In this document: positions 7,388 to 15,262 of the stretch, in pieces
Position numbering within the stretch: position 1 is the first letter of the stretch
Layout of the letters: each line of letters starts with the position of its first letter
Made by a program: the position numbers and the translations under genes
The notes under the pieces: model-generated
What the model was told of the DNA's origin: nothing
What the model saw: only the letters and a program-made list of their open reading frames with translations
Databases searched by the model: none
NCBI GenBank assembly: GCA_011390635.1
Contig: JAABSA010000037.1
Coordinates: forward strand, 1-33,994
DNA: 33,994 nucleotides
Direction of reading: 5' to 3'
From: Desulfotignum sp.
Lineage (GTDB): Bacteria > Desulfobacterota > Desulfobacteria > Desulfobacterales > Desulfobacteraceae

Positions 7388-7435
7388 AACAGCAGCTCCA
7401 TCGGCGGCCTCTACTGCGAATGGATCTGCTGTTTT
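7388..7435. terminator. Hairpin between convergent genes
   Basis: A 14-bp stem with one mismatch, AACAGCAG-c-TCCAT (7388-7401) with ATGGA-t-CTGCTGTT (7420-7433), and an 18-nt loop. It sits between the small Cys gene (ends 7361) and thyX (stop at 7434-7436). On the plus strand only four T follow, so it is a plausible but not ideal terminator, usable from both sides. Confidence 0.45.
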
Positions 7436-8039
7436 AAAAAACCAGGTCATCAAACACTACCGGCAGCCGCTTCTGCAACTTTGCCAGCAACGGCAGCATC
7501 AACGCCCGGATCTGGGGATGGGCCTTTTTGGAGCACCGCAGGGCAAACATATGGCGCCATTCTCTGATATTGCCCTTGACCACAATTTCGGTTTTCAGGG
7601 AATTGGGCAGCACCTCCCGTGCCTGTTCCGGACGCCATCCGCTTTTGAGCAGCTCCAGATACCGGGTTTCCGTCTCACCCATGGCCGTCTCCCAGATGGC
7701 CCGCTGTTCATGGGAGCTGTCCTCCCACCAGCAGGGCCGAATAAATTCCATTTTTCCGTCATACCGCACATACCGGGTGGATTCCTGGGCAAAGGAAAAC
7801 AACCGGTGCCGCACCAGTTCATGGGTCACCCCCCGGTTGGTGGTGAACCGCACAATAATATCCGCAAATTCGATCATGGCATGATGGCCTCGGTCCCGCA
7901 TGCGCTGCACAAATCCGGCAGCTGAATCCGGTGTGATCTTGTCTTCTGATTTGTAACAGGTGCGGCCGGCGGTTTCAATGACCTGAAGCAGATTATCAGG
8001 CAAACTGATGATCTCATGGCCCTGGTCGATAATTTTCAT
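7434..8039 (-). CDS. thyX: Flavin-dependent thymidylate synthase ThyX
   Basis: Encodes 201 residues. ThyX makes dTMP from dUMP using FAD, NADPH and methylene-tetrahydrofolate, replacing ThyA. The signature RHRx7S is present at R77-H78-R79 ... S87 ('RHRLFSFAQES'), followed by 'TRY'. Upstream 'GHHAMIEFADIIVRF' (about 51-65) and 'NRGVTHELVRHR' are typical of the family, and the C-terminal 'ALRCSKKAHPQIRALM' supplies further substrate-binding Arg/Gln residues. Length fits the 200-250-residue family range. The start at 8039 has AAGGAG seven nt upstream; an ATG at 8069 lacks one. It stands alone, convergent with the small Cys gene. Presence of ThyX is common in anaerobic Desulfobacterota. Confidence 0.96.
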   Translation of the reverse strand: MKIIDQGHEIISLPDNLLQVIETAGRTCYKSEDKITPDSAAGFVQRMRDRGHHAMIEFADIIVRFTTNRGVTHELVRHRLFSFAQESTRYVRYDGKMEFIRPCWWEDSSHEQRAIWETAMGETETRYLELLKSGWRPEQAREVLPNSLKTEIVVKGNIREWRHMFALRCSKKAHPQIRALMLPLLAKLQKRLPVVFDDLVF

Positions 8040-8254
8040 GAAAATACTCCTTGTCTGTATCTCTTTCATCTCAGAATATCATACCACCTGCAAAAAACCT
8101 ATCCGAAATTTATTACTTTACCGGCGGATATTGCAGATGTGAAATCATTTTACATGATACCACCGGGGAAAATACATGTTTCTCCTTATTGAAGGTTGCT
8201 CCTGAAAAGATGAAAATTTTTGTCTGAAAAACAAAAGTTTACTGCTCTGCTTCT

Positions 8255-8283
8255 TTGACAAAAAGGACGTCGAGCCTTAAATA
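8255..8283 (+). promoter_or_regulatory. Possible promoter of the di-haem cytochrome gene
   Basis: TTGACA (8255-8260), 17-nt spacer, TAAATA (8278-8283). The -35 is perfect but the -10 is weak. Apart from this, the 8070-8338 intergenic stretch shows no gene. Confidence 0.3.
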
Positions 8284-8338
8284 GGCCTGCCCGAGGTGAA
8301 TCGGGAACATGAAACCCTTTATAATAAGGAGGACAAAG

Positions 8339-9763
8339 ATGGAAAAGACTGGGAGAAAGAGGATCTTAAAAACCACTGGAATTCTGTGCTCGCTGTTGCT
8401 GACCGCGTGCATGGTCTGCCCGGTCAATGCGCAGGTCCCTGCAGAAGTGGACCCGAAACCGAAAACCTACATGCCGGTAGTTATTGAGGAAGACTTCCAG
8501 ACCACCATGGAACAGGATGTGAAGGACAAGCCGAACGTTATGGAACGGCAAAAGAAACTTTTGGAAAGGCGTTATGATCTTGGTGACCGCCCTGCGGATG
8601 TGATGATGTCCGGAGGACGAAAACCTATCCAGAAAGGGGTGCGGGTAAAACTTCCGGAAGGAATGACCTGGGATAAGCTAAACAACATGAAACCTGCTGA
8701 AATAAAAAAATCAGACCTGTTTCCGGAAGGATTTCTGCCGCTTCCCCATACCAAGCATGCCACCGGAGGACAGGTATTTCCCGAGGACCAGATCACGGAG
8801 ATCGAAAAGCTGGAAAAACGATCCCTGGAACGATTCGATGTGGCATTTGATATTCCGAAACATTTTATACCGGAATTTCCTCCTCCCATCTTTTTGACCA
8901 CCCGGCCGGATCTGGGAGATGTTTCCCAGGGAAAATTGCTGAGTATTGATAATTACTATGCAATGATGAAGGGTATTCTCACGCCGGTTCAGATGGAAGG
9001 CTTGAGGCTCCTGCTCACGCCTTTTCCGCAGCAGCAGTTCAACCAGACAGAGGATCGGAAAGTGAAAAATCCCAGCCTCGGGGTATCCTGCCTGGACTGT
9101 CATTCCAATGGCCATACCAACGCGGCCTTTCACTTAAATCCGGATACACGGCCCCAGGCGGCCCGGTTCCGGCTGGATACGGTGAGTCTGCGGGGTCTGT
9201 TCAACCAGCAGATCCACGGCTCAAAACGTTCCCTGCGGTCCATAGAAGATTTTACGGAGTTTGAACAGCGCACTGCCTACTTTGACGGAGATCACGTGAT
9301 TGCTGCAAAAAAAGGGGTCAATCTGCCGGACCGGGCCAGCCAGGTGGCCATGATGGCCCAGATGCAGAATCTGTTTGACTTTCCTCCGGCACCAAAGCTG
9401 AATGTGTTCGGCAAACTGGACCCGGATATGGCTACGGAGCAGGAAATGCTTGGACAGGAGGTCTTCTTCGGAAAAGGACAATGCAGTGTCTGCCATCCGG
9501 CACCGTTTTATACGGATGACAAGATGCATGACCTGAAGGTGGGACGCTTTTATGAACCCAGAGAAAGCAATGGAAAATGGGTTACCCCTGTGGGACCCAT
9601 CAAATCCTTCACCCTGCGGGGTATCAAAGACTCGCCTCCGTATATGCATGACGGACGGTTGTTGACTCTGGACGACACCGTGGAGTTCTTTAATCTGGTT
9701 ACCGAACTGAAACTGACAGATGAAGAAAAAAAATCCCTGGTGGCATTCATGCGGTGCCTGTAA
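8339..9763 (+). CDS. Exported di-haem c-type cytochrome, MauG/cytochrome c peroxidase family
   Basis: Encodes 474 residues. A Sec signal (basic start, hydrophobic core about 12-30) carries a possible lipobox 'LTAC', so the protein is either periplasmic or a lipoprotein. Two CxxCH haem-binding sites are seen: CLDCH (251-255) and CSVCH (382-386), plus a distal 'MHDGR' Met near 436 and the typical C-terminal 'TLDDTVEFFN' seen in di-haem peroxidases. The N-terminal 220 residues before the first haem are longer than in standard CcpA (about 340 residues in total) and unlike it, rich in Pro and charged residues. Likely role: hydrogen peroxide reduction or another di-haem oxidation in the periplasm. 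The start at 8339 has AAGGAGG (8326-8332). Single gene, ended by a strong hairpin. Confidence 0.85.
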   Translation: MEKTGRKRILKTTGILCSLLLTACMVCPVNAQVPAEVDPKPKTYMPVVIEEDFQTTMEQDVKDKPNVMERQKKLLERRYDLGDRPADVMMSGGRKPIQKGVRVKLPEGMTWDKLNNMKPAEIKKSDLFPEGFLPLPHTKHATGGQVFPEDQITEIEKLEKRSLERFDVAFDIPKHFIPEFPPPIFLTTRPDLGDVSQGKLLSIDNYYAMMKGILTPVQMEGLRLLLTPFPQQQFNQTEDRKVKNPSLGVSCLDCHSNGHTNAAFHLNPDTRPQAARFRLDTVSLRGLFNQQIHGSKRSLRSIEDFTEFEQRTAYFDGDHVIAAKKGVNLPDRASQVAMMAQMQNLFDFPPAPKLNVFGKLDPDMATEQEMLGQEVFFGKGQCSVCHPAPFYTDDKMHDLKVGRFYEPRESNGKWVTPVGPIKSFTLRGIKDSPPYMHDGRLLTLDDTVEFFNLVTELKLTDEEKKSLVAFMRCL

Positions 9764-9797
9764 GCCATATTCACCATGAGTAAGGAATACAGGGTAT

Positions 9798-9834
9798 GCC
9801 AGCCCGGTCCTGCGGACCGGGCTGGCGTTATTTT
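9798..9834 (+). terminator. Strong hairpin terminator after the di-haem cytochrome
   Basis: A perfect 13-bp GC-rich stem (9798-9810 with 9814-9826) with a 3-nt loop, followed by GTTATTTTG. It lies 35 nt after the stop codon. The U-tract is short, but the stem is very stable. Confidence 0.75.
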
Positions 9835-9889
9835 GCGGCTGTTCACAACACAGGCAGAAAGAACCGCCGGTATGCAAAAAAAGTTTATT

Positions 9890-9918
9890 TTGACCGGAAA
9901 GTACAATTTTACTATAGT
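9890..9918 (+). promoter_or_regulatory. Promoter of the FAD oxidase operon
   Basis: TTGACC (9890-9895, 5 of 6), 17-nt spacer, TATAGT (9913-9918, 5 of 6). It is one of the best sigma-70-like promoters in the window and gives a leader of about 80 nt to the start at 10008. Confidence 0.6.
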
Positions 9919-9922
9919 AAAA
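9907..9922. promoter_or_regulatory. 16-bp perfect palindrome over the -10 box (operator)
   Basis: TTTTACTATAGTAAAA is its own reverse complement and completely contains the TATAGT -10 box of the operon promoter. A dimeric repressor bound here would block RNA polymerase. I do not recognise the regulator family from the sequence. Confidence 0.55.
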
Positions 9923-10007
9923 AAACAGAACCATAACGTTCAGGTATGAAAGATTCTGTCCCTTACCCTGAGCGGAAATGACCTGAGACCGAAAGGATGA
10001 CCGCTTG

Positions 10008-11867
10008 ATGAACCCCCTGGACCATATCCCCGAAGAGATCCGCCTTACAGCCGCCCGTTGCCGCCATTATGCCATGTGTAAAATCGACTATCTTGATACC
10101 GGACTTTGCCCGCCGGCAAAAAAAACACCCTACGTCGGCTATTTTCCCCAGGGCCGGATGGATCTGTGCGATGCCCTTGCCAAAGGCCTGATTCCTGTCA
10201 CCGAGGCTGCCGTGGATATCATTTCTTCGTGTACCCTTTGCGGATCATGCGACCGGCAATGCCATTTTGTGACGGGCATGCGGCCCATGCCCGTCATGCA
10301 GGCACTCAAAGCGTTTCTTTCCGATTTTCAAAAAAAAGGGAAAAAAGTTGCTGTCATTGCGGAAGACAAGCCGCTGAAAACCTTGAAAGGGATTGTGGGA
10401 GAAAAATGGGCCACCAATGATCCCGCACATCTCATTGCCTATGCCAACGACCCATTTCCCCTGGCCGAAAGACAGATGCCCGGATATGTGGTACTTCCCG
10501 GCAATGCAGATGAACTGGTGGAAATCGTCAGGTATGCGGACCGATCGCATATTCCGATAGTGGCCCGGGGCAACGGGGGCAGTGTTTTCGGGTTTGTCTT
10601 TACCCGGGGTATCGTCATTGATGTGAACCGGATGAAAAAAATCCAGCTGGATCCGGACAACTGGAGTGCTGTTATCGAACCCGGAGTGACCTCTTTTGAA
10701 CTGCAGAAAGCGGTGACACAGCAGGGATATCGGGTAAATACGGCGGAGCCGGCGGCAACGGTATGCGCAAACATCGTATGTACGGGATTGTTTTCCACAT
10801 GGGCCAACGCCTATGGCGTGGGAGCCGACCACATAGTGGATATGACGTTCGTGGACAGGCACGGCACCGTTTTCCGCATCAATGACAAAAATGCGCCCAA
10901 CGTGTTCGGGTTTGAACAGGCCGTGCTTCCGTCTCCGGGCATCTGCACCGAGGCCCGGGTGCGGATGCATCCGGTCACGGATGACGAAGAAGGCATTCTG
11001 GTGCCGTTTACCTCTCTTGCCGATGCCCTCTTTTTTGCCCGGGATATCAGCCGCCGCCGCATCGGGCTTGCCGTCGGAATACTGGGCGGACATTACCTGT
11101 CCACTTTCATTTCGCCCACTGAATCGCTTGCAGAAAAAACCCGGGATATTTTCAGCGGCATTCTCGAGATGACCCACGTGGTATCCGTCATAGGCGACAA
11201 ATATGCCCGCAACAGCATCAAGCAGATGGTTCCCTGTGTAATAGAAAGCAACACCCTTAAAATGCTCATGCTCGGACTGCCGCGGCTGGCCGGATCCGGG
11301 TGGACGGATATTGTCACAGGACTGGAAAGTGACCGGCCGGCGTATGAGGCTGTTTTCAGCGAAGAAATGCTTCCGCTGCTGGAACAAGTGCTTGCCCCGT
11401 CTCCTGAAACCCTTGCCGCTGCGGTAGATGAAGAACTCCGAAAGTTTTATACAAAACTATACAGCCGACCCCACATGACCGACATGGTGTGGCTGGCCAT
11501 GTTCAGAATCGTCAGTGCCCGGATGTCCAGACACAAGCACATGTTTGCCTTTCTTATTTATGTCCCGCTGGACCGGGTGGATGTGATCCATGACCTTATT
11601 GCCTCTTTTGCAGACATTGCCGAAACCCATACCATCGACCATGACTTAGGATTTATCACCCCCATCGATTTTGGCAAACGCGGGATTCTGGAATACGACT
11701 ATTACATCGACCACACCGATAGCCGTGAATCAGAAAAAATCCAACAGGCCATGAAAGACATCGAACCCATGATTGACAAACTGAGCGCAGCAACCAAGGG
11801 GGTAAAATTTCTCAAATATATTTTCTCCCAGGGATGTGCCAGAAAAGAAAATTTCCTGTATACCTGA
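10008..11867 (+). CDS. FAD-linked oxidase with N-terminal Fe-S domain (GlcD/LDH-like)
   Basis: Encodes 619 residues. The N-terminal part (about 1-105) has cysteines at 18, 24 and 34 and then C75-x2-C78-x2-C81-x3-C85, like the ferredoxin domain of the HdrD/GlpC/GlcF class. Residues about 150-330 form a PCMH-type FAD-binding domain ('VVLPGNADELVEIVRYA', 'VARGNGGSVFG', 'GVGADHIVDMTFVD'). The C-terminal 280 residues fit FAD-oxidase C domains only loosely. A soluble 2-hydroxyacid-type or related dehydrogenase is likely, with electrons leaving through the Fe-S domain. Unusually, Fe-S and FAD parts are fused with the Fe-S part first. ATG at 10008 is preferred over TTG at 10005; AAGGA lies 10 nt upstream. 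First gene of a three-gene operon; substrate unknown. Confidence 0.8.
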   Translation: MNPLDHIPEEIRLTAARCRHYAMCKIDYLDTGLCPPAKKTPYVGYFPQGRMDLCDALAKGLIPVTEAAVDIISSCTLCGSCDRQCHFVTGMRPMPVMQALKAFLSDFQKKGKKVAVIAEDKPLKTLKGIVGEKWATNDPAHLIAYANDPFPLAERQMPGYVVLPGNADELVEIVRYADRSHIPIVARGNGGSVFGFVFTRGIVIDVNRMKKIQLDPDNWSAVIEPGVTSFELQKAVTQQGYRVNTAEPAATVCANIVCTGLFSTWANAYGVGADHIVDMTFVDRHGTVFRINDKNAPNVFGFEQAVLPSPGICTEARVRMHPVTDDEEGILVPFTSLADALFFARDISRRRIGLAVGILGGHYLSTFISPTESLAEKTRDIFSGILEMTHVVSVIGDKYARNSIKQMVPCVIESNTLKMLMLGLPRLAGSGWTDIVTGLESDRPAYEAVFSEEMLPLLEQVLAPSPETLAAAVDEELRKFYTKLYSRPHMTDMVWLAMFRIVSARMSRHKHMFAFLIYVPLDRVDVIHDLIASFADIAETHTIDHDLGFITPIDFGKRGILEYDYYIDHTDSRESEKIQQAMKDIEPMIDKLSAATKGVKFLKYIFSQGCARKENFLYT

Positions 11868-11912
11868 AAACAATACCAAAATCAGGATTCATTTTTTTGG
11901 GTACCCCTTTTT

Positions 11913-13130
11913 TTGAATGGAGGACATATCAGAGCGACAATTGGTGACATATCCGGCAAACGTCAGTCAAAAAGCACCCGCATTCTGCTGACCGGGGCCA
12001 CGGGTTTTCTGGGTATCCATCTGGCCCAGCTGTTTATCAAAAAAGGGTATACCCTCTTTATACTGGCCAGACCCATGGACGAGTGTTCACCCGAAGAGCG
12101 GGTCTATAAATTGTTGGACTGGCTGGACCCGGACTGGAATCAGTCCCGTGTTCACATTGTATCCGGAGACCTGAACTGCTCCGATATTGGCCTGTGCCCG
12201 GCCGATTATCACCAGCTTGCCTCTTCAGTGGACGAAATTATCCATTGTGCTTCTGACACTTCTTTTTCAGAACGAAAACGCCCGCAGATTGAAAAAGCAA
12301 ATGTTGAGAATCTCCATCACCTGCTTGACTTTGCAGCAAACAGCAGGTGCTGTTTTTTTCATTTTATCAGTACTGCCTACGTGGCAGGAAAAAGACGCGG
12401 ATCATGCCCTGAAGCACTGGTAGAAACCCAAACATTTTTCAATGTGTATGAAGAAACCAAGTACCGGGCTGAAAAAACAGCTGCAAAACGTTGCCGTGAA
12501 GAAGGCATGCGCCTGAATATTTATCGGCCGTCCATCGTGTACGGCAATTCCTGCACCGGCAAGACACTGCGATTCAACGCCATGTATTATCCCGTGAAAA
12601 TGCTGGTGTTTTTAAAAAATCTGTATCACAAGAATACAGAAGAACAGACATCTGACGGCGCCGAAAAAATGGGGATCTCTTTTGCCCCCGACGGCACGGC
12701 CCATATGCCCATCAGAATCGAAGCCGCAGCTTCCCGGGGAATCAATGTAATCCCTGTGGATTTTTTTACCGCAGCGTTTTTTGCCATCATGGAATCAGCC
12801 ATTGACGGGGATGTATTCCACATCACCAATGACAAAATCACACCGGTTTCAGAAATCATAAACTACACCCAGCGGTATTTTCATATAAAAGGGATACAGG
12901 CCGTGCGGCCGGAGGATTTTCCATCTGAATCACGAAACAGCCTGGAGATCCTGTTTGGCCGCTACACCCAGATCTACAGGCCTTACATGAAAGACGAACG
13001 CATTTTCGACAATGGCAAAGCCACAGCCATTCTAAAAGCAACCGGCATATCCTGCCCGGTGTTTGATTACCGCATCTTTTCCACATGCATGCAATATGCT
13101 GAGGCGGCAAACTGGGGAAATCCTGCGTAA
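11913..13130 (+). CDS. Extended SDR, thioester/fatty-acyl reductase-like (NAD_binding_4)
   Basis: Encodes up to 405 residues. The Rossmann motif 'TGATGFLG' (27-34) binds NAD(P), and the SDR active-site pair is Y179-x3-K183 ('YEETKYRAEK'). 'VDEIIHCASDTSF', 'NVENLHHLLDFA' and 'FHFISTAYVAG' are characteristic of the NAD_binding_4 group, which includes thioester reductase domains and fatty acyl-CoA reductases that make alcohols or aldehydes. A sugar epimerase is a less likely alternative. The start is unclear: the frame opens with TTG at 11913, yet GGAGG (11919-11923) lies six nt inside and no ATG or GTG follows soon, so a rare start codon is possible. It follows the FAD oxidase by 45 nt and abuts the methyltransferase gene. 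Confidence 0.75.
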   Translation: MNGGHIRATIGDISGKRQSKSTRILLTGATGFLGIHLAQLFIKKGYTLFILARPMDECSPEERVYKLLDWLDPDWNQSRVHIVSGDLNCSDIGLCPADYHQLASSVDEIIHCASDTSFSERKRPQIEKANVENLHHLLDFAANSRCCFFHFISTAYVAGKRRGSCPEALVETQTFFNVYEETKYRAEKTAAKRCREEGMRLNIYRPSIVYGNSCTGKTLRFNAMYYPVKMLVFLKNLYHKNTEEQTSDGAEKMGISFAPDGTAHMPIRIEAAASRGINVIPVDFFTAAFFAIMESAIDGDVFHITNDKITPVSEIINYTQRYFHIKGIQAVRPEDFPSESRNSLEILFGRYTQIYRPYMKDERIFDNGKATAILKATGISCPVFDYRIFSTCMQYAEAANWGNPA

Positions 13131-13892
13131 ATGAGAAAACAAAACCAAAATCGAACACTGGAAACCACGGCACCCGGTAAAAAAAAGAAAATCACACAAT
13201 ACTTTGATGCCATCGGTCAACGATATGACCTTGCAGACACCCTCATGAGCTTTGGTCTTCATTTTTCCTGGCGCAAAAACAGCCTGAGGCAACTGGACAT
13301 CAAGGCAGGATACCGCATCCTTGATCTTTGCGGCGGGGCCGGAGAGTTCGCCCGCCGGATAGCCGGCACCGGAACAAAAGGACTGCCCGTGGTCTGCGAT
13401 TTGAGCCGTGCCATGCTGGCAGCCGGGAAAAACAAAAGCACCGGACATGCACCGCAAAACCGAATCCAATGGGTCCAGTCAGACGCAGAACAGCTCGGGT
13501 TTGCAGATAACGCTTTCGATGCCGTTATCGTGGGATACGGCATCCGAAACCTGGAAGATCTCCGGCAAGGATTGCAGGAGATGCACCGGGTGTTGATTCC
13601 CGGTGGTACACTTGTCATCATGGAGTTCTCCATCCCGCAAAACCGTTGGCTCAGAACCCTCTACCACTGGTATTCTTTCAAAATCATGCCGACCTTCGGC
13701 AAGGTGATCACCGGTGAAAAAGCCCCATTTATATACCTTGCCGAATCCATCCGGTGTTTTTCTCCGCCGGAAAAGGTGCAGGGGTTACTTGAATCCGCAG
13801 GATTTATCCGGGTGACCTTTCAGCGGCTTTCCAACGGCCTTGTGACAGTGTATTCCGCAACAAAACAGGAAAATCCTTTTCCCCCGAAATAA
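13131..13892 (+). CDS. UbiE/COQ5-family quinone C-methyltransferase-like protein
   Basis: Encodes 253 residues. UbiE/MenG enzymes methylate the ring carbon of demethylmenaquinone or a benzoquinol using S-adenosylmethionine. The family hallmarks are present: 'YDLADTLMSFGLHFSWRK' (32-49), SAM motif I 'LDLCGGAGEFA' (64-74), 'YGIRNLEDL', 'MHRVLIPGGTLVIMEFS', and 'YLAESIRCF' near the C-terminus. The length fits. The ATG follows directly after the preceding stop codon (TAA ATG), so translation is coupled. Whether it is the housekeeping MenG or a specialised paralogue is open; the unusual operon partners (Fe-S/FAD oxidase and acyl reductase-like SDR) argue for a special product such as a modified quinone or a lipid. 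Confidence 0.85.
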   Translation: MRKQNQNRTLETTAPGKKKKITQYFDAIGQRYDLADTLMSFGLHFSWRKNSLRQLDIKAGYRILDLCGGAGEFARRIAGTGTKGLPVVCDLSRAMLAAGKNKSTGHAPQNRIQWVQSDAEQLGFADNAFDAVIVGYGIRNLEDLRQGLQEMHRVLIPGGTLVIMEFSIPQNRWLRTLYHWYSFKIMPTFGKVITGEKAPFIYLAESIRCFSPPEKVQGLLESAGFIRVTFQRLSNGLVTVYSATKQENPFPPK

Positions 13893-13903
13893 ATTCTTCT
13901 GCT

Positions 13904-13953
13904 GTCTGTATCCCCTTAACCCGGGAATACCGTACCGACGGACAAATTTTTCT
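13904..13953 (+). terminator. Weak terminator candidate
   Basis: GTCTGT (13904-13909) pairs with ACGGAC (13938-13943) with one G-U, an inner GTATCCC/GGGAATAC pairing is possible, and AAATTTTTCT follows. It sits between the convergent methyltransferase and TPR genes. Confidence 0.3.
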
Positions 13954-13958
13954 GAATT

Positions 13959-15260
13959 TTAGTTGTGTGAGAGCTGCTTTTTTTGGTTCCTCAGCACATA
14001 CTCTTTGATGCGCAAAAGATCCGGATCAGATGATTTTTTCAATCCTTTCTGCACCCAGGCAAGGGCCTGATCCGGATTTCCTGCAGACAACCAGGCCCGG
14101 GAGATGATCCTGATCCTTTCCAGGACCTGTTTTTCCGACAGGGTGTCCCCATGCTCTGCCAGCCAGGTTTGATACTGGAGGGCCGCGGACAGCGGGATGT
14201 TGCAGGACAGGTACAGGTCTGCCACAAGCCGGGATTCTTCCCGGGTCAAAGGGGTCAGATATGAGTAGCCCAGCATGGCAGCCAGGGCTTTTTCAAACCG
14301 GTTGTCCGTCAGGTGCACATGGGCCAGGGCCTTCCACCAGGCCGGGTCTTCCGGATGGGTCCGGGTGAGATACCGGGCATATGCCAGGGCTTTGTTTTTC
14401 ATTTTTAAAGACAGATACTGGTACAGCAGCATCTCCTGCCACTGCCGCCGGGTGTCCCCTTTGGTCTCTGCGGCCAGCTCCTCCAGCCACGGCAGGGCCT
14501 TTTGAAATTTTTTCAGGGCAAACAGGATATTGACCAGAGTCTGCTTCCACTCCAGGGTCACCGCTTCAGGATGGGCCGCCATCAGGCGCTCAAAAACCGT
14601 CAGGGCCGCACCCGGGGTGCCGGCCTGGAAATGACAGGCTGCCGCATAAAACAGGTGTAAGGCCTGTTTCTTTTCACTGGTGTCATACCCTGTTTCAAAT
14701 GCCCGGGCCGCCTCGGCCATCTGCCCCAGTTCATACCGGCACCGGGCCAGGTTGAGCCAGGCCGCAGACAGGTCCGGCTGTTTTTCCACTGCCTGCTGAA
14801 ATGCCGCTGCAGCAGGGCCGGTCTGTCCCATTTCGGTGTGGCAGATGCCGGACAGAAAATCGATATAATGGTGAACTTTTTCTCCCTGCTTTTTTGAATA
14901 CCGGGTCAACACTGCCAGGGCCTGGTCCGGTTTTTCTTCCGCCATCAGGGACTGGGCCTTGTTCACCGCCATACCGGCTGCCAGGGACATGTTTTCTTTA
15001 CCCGCTTTGGCTGCCGCGGTCTGGAGCGGGCCTGAAAAAACCATCAGCAGCAGCAACAGCACCGCCCACACCTGCCGGCCTCCATGAAAATACATAACCG
15101 GCTGCAACGGCCGACTCAAAAGAAACAGCCCGTGAACCAGAACCGTCATGAACCACCCTTTTGAACGGACCGGTCCATACCCCGGAGCAGAATGCTCCAG
15201 CTGTGGATGGCAGCCGCGGCGCCTGATGATTCGATTCCCCTGCTTGATGTATCGGGCCAT
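13959..15260 (-). CDS. Exported TPR protein of the TonB2-type operon
   Basis: Encodes up to 433 residues. A hydrophobic segment ('VWAVLLLLLMVFSGPLQTAAA', about 64-84) looks like a signal peptide or anchor, followed by at least six tetratricopeptide-type helical pairs (about 100-425; for example 'AWLNLARCRYELGQMAEAARAFETG'). TPR arrays bind other proteins. In Vibrio TonB2 operons a TPR-containing protein is the last gene after tonB2, so I infer a periplasmic accessory role here. The start is uncertain: ATG at 15260 has GGAG five nt upstream and lies one nt after the TonB stop, but then about 60 residues precede the hydrophobic segment; ATG at 15149 with AAGGGTGG is the alternative. Last gene of the operon. 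Confidence 0.75.
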   Translation of the reverse strand: MARYIKQGNRIIRRRGCHPQLEHSAPGYGPVRSKGWFMTVLVHGLFLLSRPLQPVMYFHGGRQVWAVLLLLLMVFSGPLQTAAAKAGKENMSLAAGMAVNKAQSLMAEEKPDQALAVLTRYSKKQGEKVHHYIDFLSGICHTEMGQTGPAAAAFQQAVEKQPDLSAAWLNLARCRYELGQMAEAARAFETGYDTSEKKQALHLFYAAACHFQAGTPGAALTVFERLMAAHPEAVTLEWKQTLVNILFALKKFQKALPWLEELAAETKGDTRRQWQEMLLYQYLSLKMKNKALAYARYLTRTHPEDPAWWKALAHVHLTDNRFEKALAAMLGYSYLTPLTREESRLVADLYLSCNIPLSAALQYQTWLAEHGDTLSEKQVLERIRIISRAWLSAGNPDQALAWVQKGLKKSSDPDLLRIKEYVLRNQKKQLSHN

Positions 15261-15262
15261 GC

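Noticed and set aside
10245-11387. Minus-strand open frame of 380 codons
   Set aside because: Antisense shadow of the FAD oxidase gene; no recognisable domain.
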